A stretch of 30,886 nucleotides of DNA from Bacillota bacterium (GTDB taxonomy: Bacteria > Bacillota > Clostridia > Clostridiales > Clostridiaceae). This document shows positions 15,702 to 24,908 of this stretch, piece after piece; position 1 is the first letter of the stretch, and the number at the start of each line of letters is the position of its first letter. The stretch covers positions 1 through 30,886 of the forward strand of contig JAUZPI010000050.1 in assembly GCA_030706015.1 (NCBI GenBank), read 5' to 3'. The notes beneath the pieces were generated by a model that saw nothing but the letters and a program-made list of their open reading frames with translations, did no database searches and was not told the origin of the DNA. Position numbers and translations under genes: made by a program.

Positions 15702-15742
15702 TAGGGCAGGTTGATATCTTTTAATGGTATCAACCGCCCTAT
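15702..15742 (-). terminator. Terminator of the ParA-GAP1 operon
   Basis: TAGGGCaGGTTGATA pairs with TATCAACCgCCCTA around a short loop, with one interior mismatch. On the minus strand the stem is followed by AAATTTTTA. It lies ~22 bp beyond the stop of the giant gene and before cheB. Confidence 0.85.
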
Positions 15743-15764
15743 TTAAAACTAATATTCAACTATA

Positions 15765-18700
15765 TTATCTTCTAAAGATGTTTAAGAACTTAAATTTATT
15801 TTCGTCCTCTTGTTTATCTCTTCTTATATCATTGTATTCTTTTATTAGCTTTTCCCATTCCTTAAGAACAACCTCTTTGTTTCGTACGCTGCTCACTTCT
15901 GATCTTAGATTATTATCTATATCCTTAACTATATTATCGGCCTTTTCTACAAGAAGCTTTATAATGCTGTACTTTACATTTTCACATATCTCTCCAGTGA
16001 ACTGATCCATATTTTTATAAAAAGCTATTACAAATCTAGCGAATATCTTGTATCCTTCTAAGGAATTCTCTTTCATTATCAGCCTTAAATTATCCAAATA
16101 CTTTTCAAAGAACCATTCACTGTATTGTTCAATATAAAACATTTTCTTGATCATGCTGTGAACAATCCATGAATCTGCTGCGTTACAGCATTTATATAAG
16201 GTCCAATCTACATGTCTTTCATAATTGTCTTTATCTAAGCCATTAATCTCAATATTAGTATTTGACATTATTTCTCTTATACTATCATTACTATTTGTAT
16301 TCGAAATCTTATTATCAAATTCTATGATTCTGATAATATCTGGCGTTGTAGCAACCTTATACTTATCCTTTAAACCAGCAATATTTTGGATTAAGTTATC
16401 GTTTTGGCTGTTATCTACTCCAATTTTGATTTCCTTCTCATACTCACCAACTATAACCGTAAGAACCTCTTTTGTGAAGTTTACCTCTTCACTATTTACT
16501 ATATCAACAAACTTACCGCATTCCTCAGGACAATTTAATTGATCTCTTATTGCATTTATATACTGCTCTACTGCCCTTGAGAAAAATTCTCTCTTATATT
16601 CTAAAAATCTATCAAAGACCTCAGCTTTATATAACCAGAAGGTAAGTTTTTTATCCTCAGTAGAAGCCAGCTTTGATAAAAACACCTGAAACATAAGCAG
16701 AAAACCATTGTTTGTTTTAGCTATCATATCAATAATTTCCTTCTCCTTGTCCTGAAGACTTGAGTCTAGGATTGATACAAAAATCTCCGATGCCTTGTTG
16801 CTTTCTTTTTTACTAAGAGCAAATAATTTATTATAATAAAGGGAACTAAGATAAGTAAACATGTCTATTCTTCCCTCAGTGTTAGCTATTATTGACTCCA
16901 TGTCAGATTCATTGCTTATTAATGAATTAAAACATGCACTGAAGAAATCATTATATGGGCTTAAGCTTATATCAACTTCATCATGTGCTATTAACTGCTC
17001 CAGCAAAGTATTGCAATAGAACTCTGCAGTCTTAACCTGAGCCATAATAATATTCTTAGTAAGCTTAATTATTCTTTCCTCTTCAAGAGAGAACCTTTCG
17101 AAGATTTCTTTGTTATTGCATTCATAATCCTTAACACCATTGTAGAAATCAATAAGTCTTTCATAGCTTACTTTTTCACTAACAGCCAAGCTGTCTAAGG
17201 TATTAAAGAACATTTTATAAGCAAGTTCAAAACTGGTGTTATCTCCTTGGTTTGAGGCATTATCCAGTATGAATAATATATCATTTTCCATGTCCTCTGT
17301 TAGTTCTTCTGCCTCATCAACATTACCTTCTCCACTCATCTGAGAGAATAGATACTTAGTGAATAAAGCATTAAATTCTTCCTTATATTCATCTAAATAT
17401 AATAATTTCTTAATGGCATCTCCCATTTCAATAAATCTTGCATGTTCTGCCATTAAAGGAATGCACCAATTTATTAATTGTACATATTTCTCCTTATTTA
17501 ATTCAGTTATATCAAGTACTTCATCTTGAACGACTCTTACTAAGGCTTCCTTATTATCTACACTGGCAAGCTTTATTCCAAATCTAACAAGAGAAATAAT
17601 ATCTGGTTTAGTTACAATCTCATTTCTCATCTTAATCTGTACAATTCTTATTATCTTTCTTCTAGTGCTTTCATCAGGCTCTACAAGGTCAATTGTACTT
17701 TCATAACCAGAAACAAGTCTAGTTAATATGTCCTTATCAAGAGAAACATCTTCATTTATAACTAAATCTAAGATCTCTATACACTCGCTAATGTAACAAG
17801 GCATTTCCTTAATAGTATCTAAATAATCTCTTATAATCTGTGATAAGTATTTATTCTTATAAGTATGAATTTTATAAAGTACACCTTCATAATAATCATT
17901 AAAGAATTTAACCTTATCCTCGGCTCTATCTAGTCTCCATTTAAACTCTTCATATAAAAGCTTGTCTCCGTCTTCTATTCCGTTAACTATATTCCTTATA
18001 GTGGCACTCCAAATATATCCTGCACTATCAAGTTTGTCTATAAACATTTTTAAGGCAGTATCATCTTCATTTCCACTCTTAATATAATAGTATACAAGCA
18101 TATTTATAAAATATTCTGTTTTATCACTTACACTTTCAATAAGAATACACATAAAATCTTTGTGATAATTCATTATTATATCTAAGCAGCAGTCCAAAAA
18201 TTCTTTGTATGCCGCTGCAGCACTCCAGGAATCTCCCCTAAGCATCATACCTTGAAGCACAATAGAGGCATAGAATTCAGCTTTTCTTAAATTATCACTA
18301 TATAAGGTTTGTTTTATATCATTTAATTTATCAATATTTAAGAAATATGTTAGGAAATCATTCACACTGCTGGTTTGGAATTTCCTTACCTGATTATAAA
18401 AGTCCAGAATATCCTTTATGCCTAATTCCTGCCGCTCCAGCAAGAGTTCTATGCAGTAATATACTACATCAAAGGCTTTTGTTAATTGGGCTTTATCATT
18501 TTCTTCCTCTGCTGCTTTTATCATGCCGTGAATAACATCCAAAGCCATATTTTCTGCTACAAGAAGTTCAGCAGCATTATATAATGCTGTCTCATTGCTC
18601 TGACCTCCGAAATTCTCATTATAATAGCTCCAAAATAATGCACTTTTATCCTGGGAAGAAGATATTTGTCCTCTAAATTCTTCGAAAAGCAGTCTTCTCC

Positions 18701-20555
18701 CAATATCATTATCTCTTAGATATTGTCTTGCTGCTTGAGCCCACTCCCTGCCGTTGGCATTACATCTGTTTATGAACAATTTAACCGCACGGCTTGTACT
18801 AATGCCTCTTTTTATTGCCACATCATAGTACATTAAAGTAAGGCTTGCAGCGTAGATACCATTGTACTTCTTAATAGTGTCAATTATTTCTTCCTCATAA
18901 TCGAACATTGAGGTAAAGGCTGCTTTTATAAACTCACCATAATATAAATCTAAATCCTGCAGGGATGTTCTATACTTTGTCAACTGGTCAAGTACAATAG
19001 AGATATAAAACTTAGCATATTTAGGATCATTTCTGTCAAAGTATTTTATAAATTGCAGTAAATGTTCTTTTTCGAAGGTATAATTGGCAAGCAGAGGACT
19101 GCTGTTTTCTATATTTGCTTTTAATTTTTCATAAAACTCCATTGTTCTCAAAATTGCAGTGCTGCCAAGCTGCCTTGTTAAGAAACTTTGCACATATTTA
19201 TAAAAGAAGCTGAAGGCATTCCTTATAGATGCTTTTTCTTTATTCTCAACTGCCATTTTAAATCTAAATTTCAATATGTCTTCTGAAAGATTTTCTCCTC
19301 TGGCAGAACCATTTAAAATTAAATCTTCTAGATGACCAGACAACTCTTCCTTTATTATTGGTGATGCATATCTATCAATAAACTCCAGGGATAAAACTAT
19401 ATCCTTTAATTTCTTATTGCTGAGTCCAGTGCTTATGATATTATACAATTCAACACAATCATCAATTTCTTTACTGAGAGTTGATAATTCAAAATTATTT
19501 ACAAAATCCATAAAAGAATTTTTTCTTTTCTTAGCAGATAAAAACATCTTCTGAATGATTACTGAAAATTTAGTGTCTATATGAGCCCTAGGAAAAATAT
19601 TGTTTATTATATCAAATACATAATAATCATTATAATTCTTATACTTTTCAACTATGCTTAAATCTTCTCTCACCATTCCGCATATTTCTATATGGTTGTC
19701 CATAGGTTCATGCACATATGCTGTAAATGAATTCAACTGTGCAAGCTTTAGAGGTAAAGACATCTGTATTGCTGCGATCCAGTGTTTTAAATTTTCTTTT
19801 TCGTCACATACAATTATCCTTCTCTCTTGAGCAGTGTTTTGAATCATTATATTAATCATATTTTTCAATATGTTGATTTTTAGTTCATTTAAATTTTCTC
19901 CGTCTTCCTCTTTAATGAACTCAGAAACTTTCTCAAAGGATAAATCTTCATTTAATATAACTTCATTTAAGGCTGGTAAGGATACTATTCCATCAGCTTG
20001 CTTTTCTTCCTCTGTCAGACTGCTTCTAAAGCTAGGTGAGTCCATAAGCTGAATAGGGTAAAACGGAAAATACCCAGATTCCAAAACCAGTACATGAGAA
20101 AAGTAGCCTCCATTACCTCCGCCGTAGTCTTTTCCAGTAAATTTAGTTTGAGCAACCGCTAGTCTTCCGCTTCTTAATTTAAAGAAACTAAAGGACACTG
20201 GAAAATTCTTCAGTGAAGCTTCATCCAGCTTACCCTCCAGCATTTTAGTTGGTGGTTCATAGTAGCAGATTTCTTCAATTTCTTCTCTTTCATCTTCAGT
20301 AATTTCTGGAGACATAGAGTATGTTTGAAAACCACTCTCGGAAATGGTATAAACTAATTGATAAAATTTAAGCTTTATTCCAACATCCTTAGGCAGCATA
20401 TCCTTTATTCCTTCAATAAATCCAGTGTCTATTTCAGTAGCTTCTAAAAAGCTTTCAAAATCTATAACTAATTCCTTGTCAGCTGGAATAGGCTTACCAG
20501 AAGTAACAATATCTACTCCGTTGCCCTTTATTGCGTTTTTGAATCTATTTCGCAT
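15765..20555 (-). CDS. Giant GAP1-type protein (GTPase-associated protein 1 family)
   Basis: A 1,596-aa protein; ATG 20555 is 10 nt after GAGGGGG. Residues ~60-230 match my knowledge of the GAP1-N2 domain: FYQLVYTISESGFQTYSMSP, a YEPP turn, then KDYGGGNGGYFSHVLVL. Residues ~235-340 (RRIIVCDEKENL, HWIAAIQMSLP, LNSFTAYVHEP) resemble GAP1-M. The remaining ~1,200 residues are almost all helical, with repeating NDYYE/FLxYF/FYxxV patterns, no obvious catalytic motif, and a basic end (FLNIFRR). GAP1 proteins were defined computationally beside GTPases in bacterial conflict systems. Here the partner is a ParA ATPase ending ~20 bp upstream; no GTPase is visible. No signal peptide or TM helix is seen. 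The domain call is fairly secure, the function unknown. Confidence 0.8.
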   Translation of the reverse strand: MRNRFKNAIKGNGVDIVTSGKPIPADKELVIDFESFLEATEIDTGFIEGIKDMLPKDVGIKLKFYQLVYTISESGFQTYSMSPEITEDEREEIEEICYYEPPTKMLEGKLDEASLKNFPVSFSFFKLRSGRLAVAQTKFTGKDYGGGNGGYFSHVLVLESGYFPFYPIQLMDSPSFRSSLTEEEKQADGIVSLPALNEVILNEDLSFEKVSEFIKEEDGENLNELKINILKNMINIMIQNTAQERRIIVCDEKENLKHWIAAIQMSLPLKLAQLNSFTAYVHEPMDNHIEICGMVREDLSIVEKYKNYNDYYVFDIINNIFPRAHIDTKFSVIIQKMFLSAKKRKNSFMDFVNNFELSTLSKEIDDCVELYNIISTGLSNKKLKDIVLSLEFIDRYASPIIKEELSGHLEDLILNGSARGENLSEDILKFRFKMAVENKEKASIRNAFSFFYKYVQSFLTRQLGSTAILRTMEFYEKLKANIENSSPLLANYTFEKEHLLQFIKYFDRNDPKYAKFYISIVLDQLTKYRTSLQDLDLYYGEFIKAAFTSMFDYEEEIIDTIKKYNGIYAASLTLMYYDVAIKRGISTSRAVKLFINRCNANGREWAQAARQYLRDNDIGRRLLFEEFRGQISSSQDKSALFWSYYNENFGGQSNETALYNAAELLVAENMALDVIHGMIKAAEEENDKAQLTKAFDVVYYCIELLLERQELGIKDILDFYNQVRKFQTSSVNDFLTYFLNIDKLNDIKQTLYSDNLRKAEFYASIVLQGMMLRGDSWSAAAAYKEFLDCCLDIIMNYHKDFMCILIESVSDKTEYFINMLVYYYIKSGNEDDTALKMFIDKLDSAGYIWSATIRNIVNGIEDGDKLLYEEFKWRLDRAEDKVKFFNDYYEGVLYKIHTYKNKYLSQIIRDYLDTIKEMPCYISECIEILDLVINEDVSLDKDILTRLVSGYESTIDLVEPDESTRRKIIRIVQIKMRNEIVTKPDIISLVRFGIKLASVDNKEALVRVVQDEVLDITELNKEKYVQLINWCIPLMAEHARFIEMGDAIKKLLYLDEYKEEFNALFTKYLFSQMSGEGNVDEAEELTEDMENDILFILDNASNQGDNTSFELAYKMFFNTLDSLAVSEKVSYERLIDFYNGVKDYECNNKEIFERFSLEEERIIKLTKNIIMAQVKTAEFYCNTLLEQLIAHDEVDISLSPYNDFFSACFNSLISNESDMESIIANTEGRIDMFTYLSSLYYNKLFALSKKESNKASEIFVSILDSSLQDKEKEIIDMIAKTNNGFLLMFQVFLSKLASTEDKKLTFWLYKAEVFDRFLEYKREFFSRAVEQYINAIRDQLNCPEECGKFVDIVNSEEVNFTKEVLTVIVGEYEKEIKIGVDNSQNDNLIQNIAGLKDKYKVATTPDIIRIIEFDNKISNTNSNDSIREIMSNTNIEINGLDKDNYERHVDWTLYKCCNAADSWIVHSMIKKMFYIEQYSEWFFEKYLDNLRLIMKENSLEGYKIFARFVIAFYKNMDQFTGEICENVKYSIIKLLVEKADNIVKDIDNNLRSEVSSVRNKEVVLKEWEKLIKEYNDIRRDKQEDENKFKFLNIFRR

Positions 20556-20576
20556 TATAAACATACCCCCTCTCTT

Positions 20577-21368
20577 TTATAATCTAGCTAACAGTTCATC
20601 TATAAAGCCATTTACAGCCTTATAAGCCTTTGATTCCTTATCTATTAAATTGATTGGTTTCCTGGAAAGCTCGCATTCTGTAAATCTTAAACTAAGGGGT
20701 ACATAATTTTTGAACACTAATTTTTGTAACTCCTTGTCCTCTTCGCAGTATTGAACAAATTCCCTTGCAATACTATTTCTTTTATCAAACTTGTTTACAA
20801 TTACACCCTTAAGATTATCATCAATAACTAATCTTTGAGATATATCCTCCCATAAAGCAGTAAACATCTCTAGACCTTTAAGAGCATTCATTCCTATATC
20901 ACTTACTAAAACGATTCCATCGCTGATAACATAAGTATTTTGATTAATTATAGATAGACTTGGGTTGGTGTCAAAAATAATAAAATCATACTGATCGAAA
21001 AATTCTTTATTACTTTTAAAATATCTTTTTAAAATAAATTCCCTTCCTCCAAGGCTTATAATTTTCATTTCAGTGGCTGTTAAGCCAATAGTAGCACCTA
21101 TTACATCCAAGGTTGGAAGTTCAGGAATTGGTGATTTAGTAACAACTTCTACCACTGGAGTTCTTTCGTTATCAAACACCTCTCTAATGCCTTTGTAGCC
21201 TTCTATAGTCTCATCTATAGAAAAATTTGAGGTTATATTAGCCTGAGGATCCACATCTATCACCAATACCTTATATCCTCTTTCTGCTAATATGCCCGCA
21301 GTAGAAAATGCAGTAGTTGATTTACCTGTCCCACCCTTTAATGTAGCAAATGTAATAATCTTACTCAT
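20577..21368 (-). CDS. ParA/MinD-type ATPase
   Basis: A 263-aa SIMIBI-class ATPase; ATG 21368 follows a GGGAGGGGG ribosome site, while the longer frame to 21392 has none. The deviant Walker A KGGTGKST (11-18), VLVIDVDPQANIT (switch I/A' region), FIIFDTNPSLS (Walker B) and GVIVNKFDKRN (base recognition) are all present. There is no N-terminal helix-turn-helix and no adjacent ParB or parS-like repeats, so plasmid partition is unlikely. It is co-transcribed with the GAP1 gene, so it probably drives localisation or switching of that protein. Confidence 0.93.
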   Translation of the reverse strand: MSKIITFATLKGGTGKSTTAFSTAGILAERGYKVLVIDVDPQANITSNFSIDETIEGYKGIREVFDNERTPVVEVVTKSPIPELPTLDVIGATIGLTATEMKIISLGGREFILKRYFKSNKEFFDQYDFIIFDTNPSLSIINQNTYVISDGIVLVSDIGMNALKGLEMFTALWEDISQRLVIDDNLKGVIVNKFDKRNSIAREFVQYCEEDKELQKLVFKNYVPLSLRFTECELSRKPINLIDKESKAYKAVNGFIDELLARL

Positions 21369-21570
21369 TCTGTTCCCCCTCCCAAAATTCATATATCATG
21401 TATTAATTCTTTCATTGCCCTATTTCCTAGTATAATATCATAAAACAATGGTTAGAAATGTAATATTATCCTATATATATTTATTATAACACCATAAATT
21501 GGAGTAACCCATAGAATTTAAATAATTTTTTGTATATTCTATTTATTTTCTTATATTACCTAAATTGAAG

Positions 21571-21597
21571 AAAGTTCTTTTACATCGAAAGAACTTT
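21571..21597. promoter_or_regulatory. Inverted repeat in the divergent promoter region of parA-like and uppS-like genes
   Basis: AAAGTTCTTT (21571-21580) and AAAGAACTTT (21588-21597) form perfect 10-bp arms around TACATCG. The 315-bp gap 21369-21683 is otherwise AT-rich with no gene. The repeat lies 87 bp before the uppS-like start and ~200 bp from the ParA start. It could be an operator or a 5'-UTR hairpin; no T-tract supports a terminator. Confidence 0.6.
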
Positions 21598-21683
21598 AGT
21601 TAGAAGAAATTCAAGTATACTTTTCTACGATTAGGCAAATAATTATGTTATTATGGCAAATTTTTTAGTGAGGTGATTTTAGC

Positions 21684-22328
21684 TTGAGGATACCAGACCA
21701 CATAGGATTTATCCCGGATGGAAATAGGCGCTGGGCTGCAGAAAAGGGGTTATCAAAGGAACAAGGATATGAATGGGGTTTACTTCCTGGACTTATGTTA
21801 TTCAGATTATGCAAAAATCTAGGGGTTAAGGAGCTTACATATTACGGCTTTACCACAGATAATACCAAACGACCTTCTGTTCAAAGAGAATCTTTTACAA
21901 AGGCCTGTACTAATGCCGTAGAGCTTTTATTAAAGGAAAATGCTTCCCTTTTAGTTCTCGGAAATACCGAATCACCTATGTTTCCAAAAGAATTGCTTCC
22001 ATATACTACAAGGACAAATATTGGCGGCGGCGGCGTTAAGGTAAACTTCCTTGTAAATTACGGTTGGGAATGGGATTTAGGTAAATTAGATCAAAACTCC
22101 AGCAGCAATAGAAACACCATAAAAAGCTGTATTCATTCTAGTGATGTTTCCAGAATAGATCTTATAATTCGCTGGGGCGGAAGACGAAGACTAAGCGGCT
22201 TCTTACCTATACAATCTGTCTATTCCGATTTTTATGTGATAAATGATTATTGGCCCGACTTTAAAGAAGAACATTTAAGGGAAGCATTAGAATGGTACAA
22301 TCATCAAGACATAACATTAGGGGGGTAA
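21684..22328 (+). CDS. Divergent cis-prenyltransferase (undecaprenyl diphosphate synthase family)
   Basis: A 214-aa protein; the TTG start lies 8 nt after GAGGTG. The UppS skeleton is clear: IPDGNRRWA with Asp12 and Asn14, FTTDNTKRP, then RWGGRRRLSGF and VYSDFYVINDYWPDF. Compared with E. coli UppS the catalytic Asp, Asn and two binding arginines are kept. Several substrate-site residues are changed: His43 to Tyr, Trp75 to Thr, Glu73 to Asp, Glu198 to Arg and Glu213 to Asp. It is also shorter than housekeeping UppS (about 250 aa). It is therefore unlikely to be the essential undecaprenyl synthase and may make a different or shorter prenyl chain, or have lost activity. It is divergent from ParA-GAP1 and convergent with the orphan at 22384. 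Confidence 0.85.
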   Translation: MRIPDHIGFIPDGNRRWAAEKGLSKEQGYEWGLLPGLMLFRLCKNLGVKELTYYGFTTDNTKRPSVQRESFTKACTNAVELLLKENASLLVLGNTESPMFPKELLPYTTRTNIGGGGVKVNFLVNYGWEWDLGKLDQNSSSNRNTIKSCIHSSDVSRIDLIIRWGGRRRLSGFLPIQSVYSDFYVINDYWPDFKEEHLREALEWYNHQDITLGG

Positions 22329-22346
22329 TAGCCCCCCCCTTTTATT
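22320..22346 (+). terminator. Terminator overlapping the uppS-like stop codon
   Basis: GGGGGG, the loop TAATAG and CCCCCCCC are followed by TTTTATTTT. The left arm is the last Gly codons of the gene and the stop codon sits in the loop. It separates the gene from the converging frame at 22384. Confidence 0.85.
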
Positions 22347-22383
22347 TTCCTACTATATACCATATCCTTCAACAATTTTCTCT

Positions 22384-23670
22384 TCAGAAAAACCAGCCCT
22401 TTATTCCGCCTGTCAAAACTCCCTGTATGTTCTTCAAGGCCTCTGCAATAGCTTTGTTCTTAGTAGAAAATAAATGTTTTCTGCTTTCTCTATCCTTAAA
22501 GGCTCTCCTGTCATACCTAGAAAAATAATTTTCTAATGCGGCTATAAATCTGGTTCTGGATACATCGTTCTCTAGTCCTTTAAAATTATCCGCTATCCAT
22601 ACTATGAACTCATAAACCTTTTTTTCTCCGCCGCTATCCAAAATAAATTTTAACAATCCATCAAAGTCATACAATAAGGTAGCTGTATTATATACCTTAT
22701 TTCTAACGAAAGCACACATTACCTTCCTAAAATTTTCTTCTGACAGTTCATTTTTATAAAACTCACATATAAGTATTCCCACATGAAACATATACTCAGA
22801 TCTTAAGCTGTAAATCTTATCCTCTATCTCTTCAATCCGCTCTAGAGATTTACTTTCTAGAATTTCCTTAAGGCATTTTAGAGCAAGGTTCTTTTCAGGA
22901 TTTGTTTTGCTGTCATAAAACTTAAGCTCTGTTATATCTTCAAGGGTGAGCTTTGATAGATCAATAGCTGCTATGAGTTTTTCGTAAATCTCTTCTACTA
23001 AAAAGTCAAAAAACTTTCTAAATTTCCTTTGGGTATAAAAATCTTGAATATTGTTTGTCACTTGATTAAATAATTCATATATAATATTTGCAGTCCAAAT
23101 CTTATCTCTATTTTTATCAAATATATTAATCATTTTATCCTTAAAGCATTCTCTAAAGAACTCACCCTCAAGGATTTTAATAGAGATTTCTCCCCAAAAT
23201 TTTAATTCATCAATTAGTTCATAAATATCTTTTACTCTATCTATTCTATGGCGTATATACCAGTTTAAAATAGTTCCTACAAATTTTTCGCTTATAATTA
23301 GATTCTCAATAAGCTTCTTTATCATATTAGGATTGTTGCTTACTACAGAAAATATTTCATGTACATAATCAAATTTCTTAAGCTCTGTAGCATCTGCAAC
23401 ACACAAGAGTATATATATATTTAATTTCTTTTTAATTTCTTCAGCTTCATTTTCAGGAAATATATTATCAATAATTCCATAGTATCTTGTCATTATTAAT
23501 ACAATTTCTGAAGATGGCATATAGGCTTCTCTTTGTGAAAATTTAGTATTAACCTCTATATTGAATAAATCTAAAAAGGCATTAATATCCTCTCTTATTA
23601 TCTGCTTCCCAGAAGCAAATCTTTCAACATAAAGAGTATCTAAAATTTCCTCCCTATTATTAATCTGCAT
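22384..23670 (-). CDS. All-helical protein of unknown function beside the GAP1 island
   Basis: About 428 aa if ATG 23670 is used (GAGGG lies 4 nt upstream, somewhat close). The frame stays open to GTG 23739, but starts there have no ribosome site and run into the palindrome at 23733-23775. The sequence is charged and helical throughout (RMEEILDTLYVERFASGKQ-like start, FWGEISIKILEGEFF, KFFDFLVEEIYEKL, TATLLYDFDGLLKFI), with no TM helix or recognised catalytic motif. Its texture resembles the helical part of the GAP1 protein, but I see no alignable segment. It converges on the uppS-like gene and stops 55 bp from it. Confidence 0.75.
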   Translation of the reverse strand: MQINNREEILDTLYVERFASGKQIIREDINAFLDLFNIEVNTKFSQREAYMPSSEIVLIMTRYYGIIDNIFPENEAEEIKKKLNIYILLCVADATELKKFDYVHEIFSVVSNNPNMIKKLIENLIISEKFVGTILNWYIRHRIDRVKDIYELIDELKFWGEISIKILEGEFFRECFKDKMINIFDKNRDKIWTANIIYELFNQVTNNIQDFYTQRKFRKFFDFLVEEIYEKLIAAIDLSKLTLEDITELKFYDSKTNPEKNLALKCLKEILESKSLERIEEIEDKIYSLRSEYMFHVGILICEFYKNELSEENFRKVMCAFVRNKVYNTATLLYDFDGLLKFILDSGGEKKVYEFIVWIADNFKGLENDVSRTRFIAALENYFSRYDRRAFKDRESRKHLFSTKNKAIAEALKNIQGVLTGGIKGWFF

Positions 23671-23732
23671 GCACCCTCTTTCGGTAAAATACATTCTATA
23701 AACTATCTTACCAAAATCTAATCCTTCTGTCA

Positions 23733-23775
23733 TTAACACATACTATATTCCATATATGAATATAGTATGTGTTAA
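23733..23775. promoter_or_regulatory. Long perfect palindrome between divergent orphan genes
   Basis: TTAACACATACTATATTC (23733-23750) and GAATATAGTATGTGTTAA (23758-23775) form 18-bp perfect arms around a 7-nt centre. It lies 63 bp before the helical orphan's start and ~127 bp before the two-TM gene's start. It is AT-rich and lacks a following T-tract, so an operator or a 5'-UTR structure is more likely than a terminator. Confidence 0.7.
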
Positions 23776-23901
23776 TTGTTAAAAATAATTGAATTTTTTT
23801 AGTTCTATGTGTATCATTAATTTAATAGAGCTCCCAGCAGCCATAAGACAAAGGACTTTGTCATCATGGTTCTTTACAGCTTACAGAAGAGGAGGGTTTT
23901 T

Positions 23902-24639
23902 ATGAAAACTTGGACTAAACGTGTGTTAATGGGAATTTTACTTGTAGGGCTTTCATCTATAATATACCTTTCCCAGATATTAATATTTAAAGATGCTCAT
24001 ACCACTTTCTTTTATATGCTTCAGGATTTAGCTTTCGTTCCTATGCAAATACTATTAGTAACAGTAATTTTGGATAGTATATTAAGTGCAAGAGATAAAA
24101 AACAAAAGCTGGAAAAAATGAACATGCCTATAGGAGTATTTTTCAGTGACGCCGGAAAAGATCTTATAAAAATATGTTCCAGATTCGATAAGCATTATTC
24201 CCAAAGAAGAAGAGACTTGCTCATAACAGGAAATTGGGACAAGAAAAAGTTCGCTGATGTAAAGAAAAAGGTTAAAGAAGAAACCTTTAAAATAGACAGC
24301 ACACAGGGCAGCTTAAATGAATTAAGAGATTATCTTGTGAAGAAGAGAGATTTGCTGATGGGACTATTAACAAATCCAAATTTGCTTGAGCATAATTCTT
24401 TTACAGAGCTTTTATGGAGTGTGTTTCACCTATTAGATGAATTAAGCTACAGAGAGGATTTATCTTCTATGAGTCATGAGGATCATGTACATATTTCTAT
24501 AGACATCGAAAGAGCTTATACTACTCTTATTTATGAGTGGATATGCTATATGGAGCATTTGAAATCCAATTATCCATATCTATTCTCACTAGCGGTTAGA
24601 AGTAACCCACATTATGATGAAGTGGAAAATATAGCATAA
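23902..24639 (+). CDS. Two-TM membrane protein of unknown function
   Basis: A 245-aa protein; ATG 23902 is ~6 nt after GGAGG, and the upstream in-frame ATG at 23866 lacks a site. Residues ~6-28 and ~40-62 are hydrophobic, with a short outside loop. The rest is a soluble, largely helical cytoplasmic part rich in Lys/Arg (FDKHYSQRRRDLL, KKKVKEET), with a conserved-looking ELLWSVFHLLDELSYRED segment and HVHISIDIERAYTTL. I do not recognise a family. It is divergent from the helical orphan across the 18-bp palindrome and may share control with it. Confidence 0.8.
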   Translation: MKTWTKRVLMGILLVGLSSIIYLSQILIFKDAHTTFFYMLQDLAFVPMQILLVTVILDSILSARDKKQKLEKMNMPIGVFFSDAGKDLIKICSRFDKHYSQRRRDLLITGNWDKKKFADVKKKVKEETFKIDSTQGSLNELRDYLVKKRDLLMGLLTNPNLLEHNSFTELLWSVFHLLDELSYREDLSSMSHEDHVHISIDIERAYTTLIYEWICYMEHLKSNYPYLFSLAVRSNPHYDEVENIA

Positions 24640-24677
24640 AGCAAAAGGTCAGAGGCAATGCCCCTGACCTTTGCTTT
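24638..24677. terminator. Bidirectional terminator
   Basis: AAAGCAAAaGGTCAG pairs with CTGACCTTTGCTTT with a GGCAATGCC inner helix. A-rich and T-rich flanks on opposite sides serve the two converging units (the two-TM gene and DUF2922). Confidence 0.88.
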
Positions 24678-24678
24678 G

Positions 24679-24897
24679 CTATCTTACAGCTAACTCTTCG
24701 CTGCTCTTTTCTTCTAATACTGCGGAATCTATTTGTTTTAGATCTCCTCCGGTGGTGTCAAATATATTTTTAGTGATGAGAACATTCATAGCCTCTATAA
24801 CCTCATCCTTTGTCACAGCAGGTTTAACATTTTGAAGTCTTATGCAAGTCTTCTTACCATCCGCATTTATAAATGTCATAGCTAATGTTTTACTCAT
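24679..24897 (-). CDS. DUF2922 family protein
   Basis: A 72-aa protein with ATG 6 nt after GGGGGG. The pattern KTLAMTFINADGKK, RLQNVKPAVTKDEVIEAMNVLI, then a NIF-T-GGDL segment fits DUF2922, a small Firmicute family of unknown function. It follows the DUF1659 gene by 11 bp. The two families are regularly found as a pair, so this is a standard two-gene operon. Confidence 0.85.
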   Translation of the reverse strand: MSKTLAMTFINADGKKTCIRLQNVKPAVTKDEVIEAMNVLITKNIFDTTGGDLKQIDSAVLEEKSSEELAVR

Positions 24898-24908
24898 TTA
24901 AATCCCCC

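Noticed and set aside
20577..21368. Plasmid partition locus
   Set aside because: No ParB gene, no parS-like iterons and no replication gene; the ATPase is coupled to the GAP1 gene.
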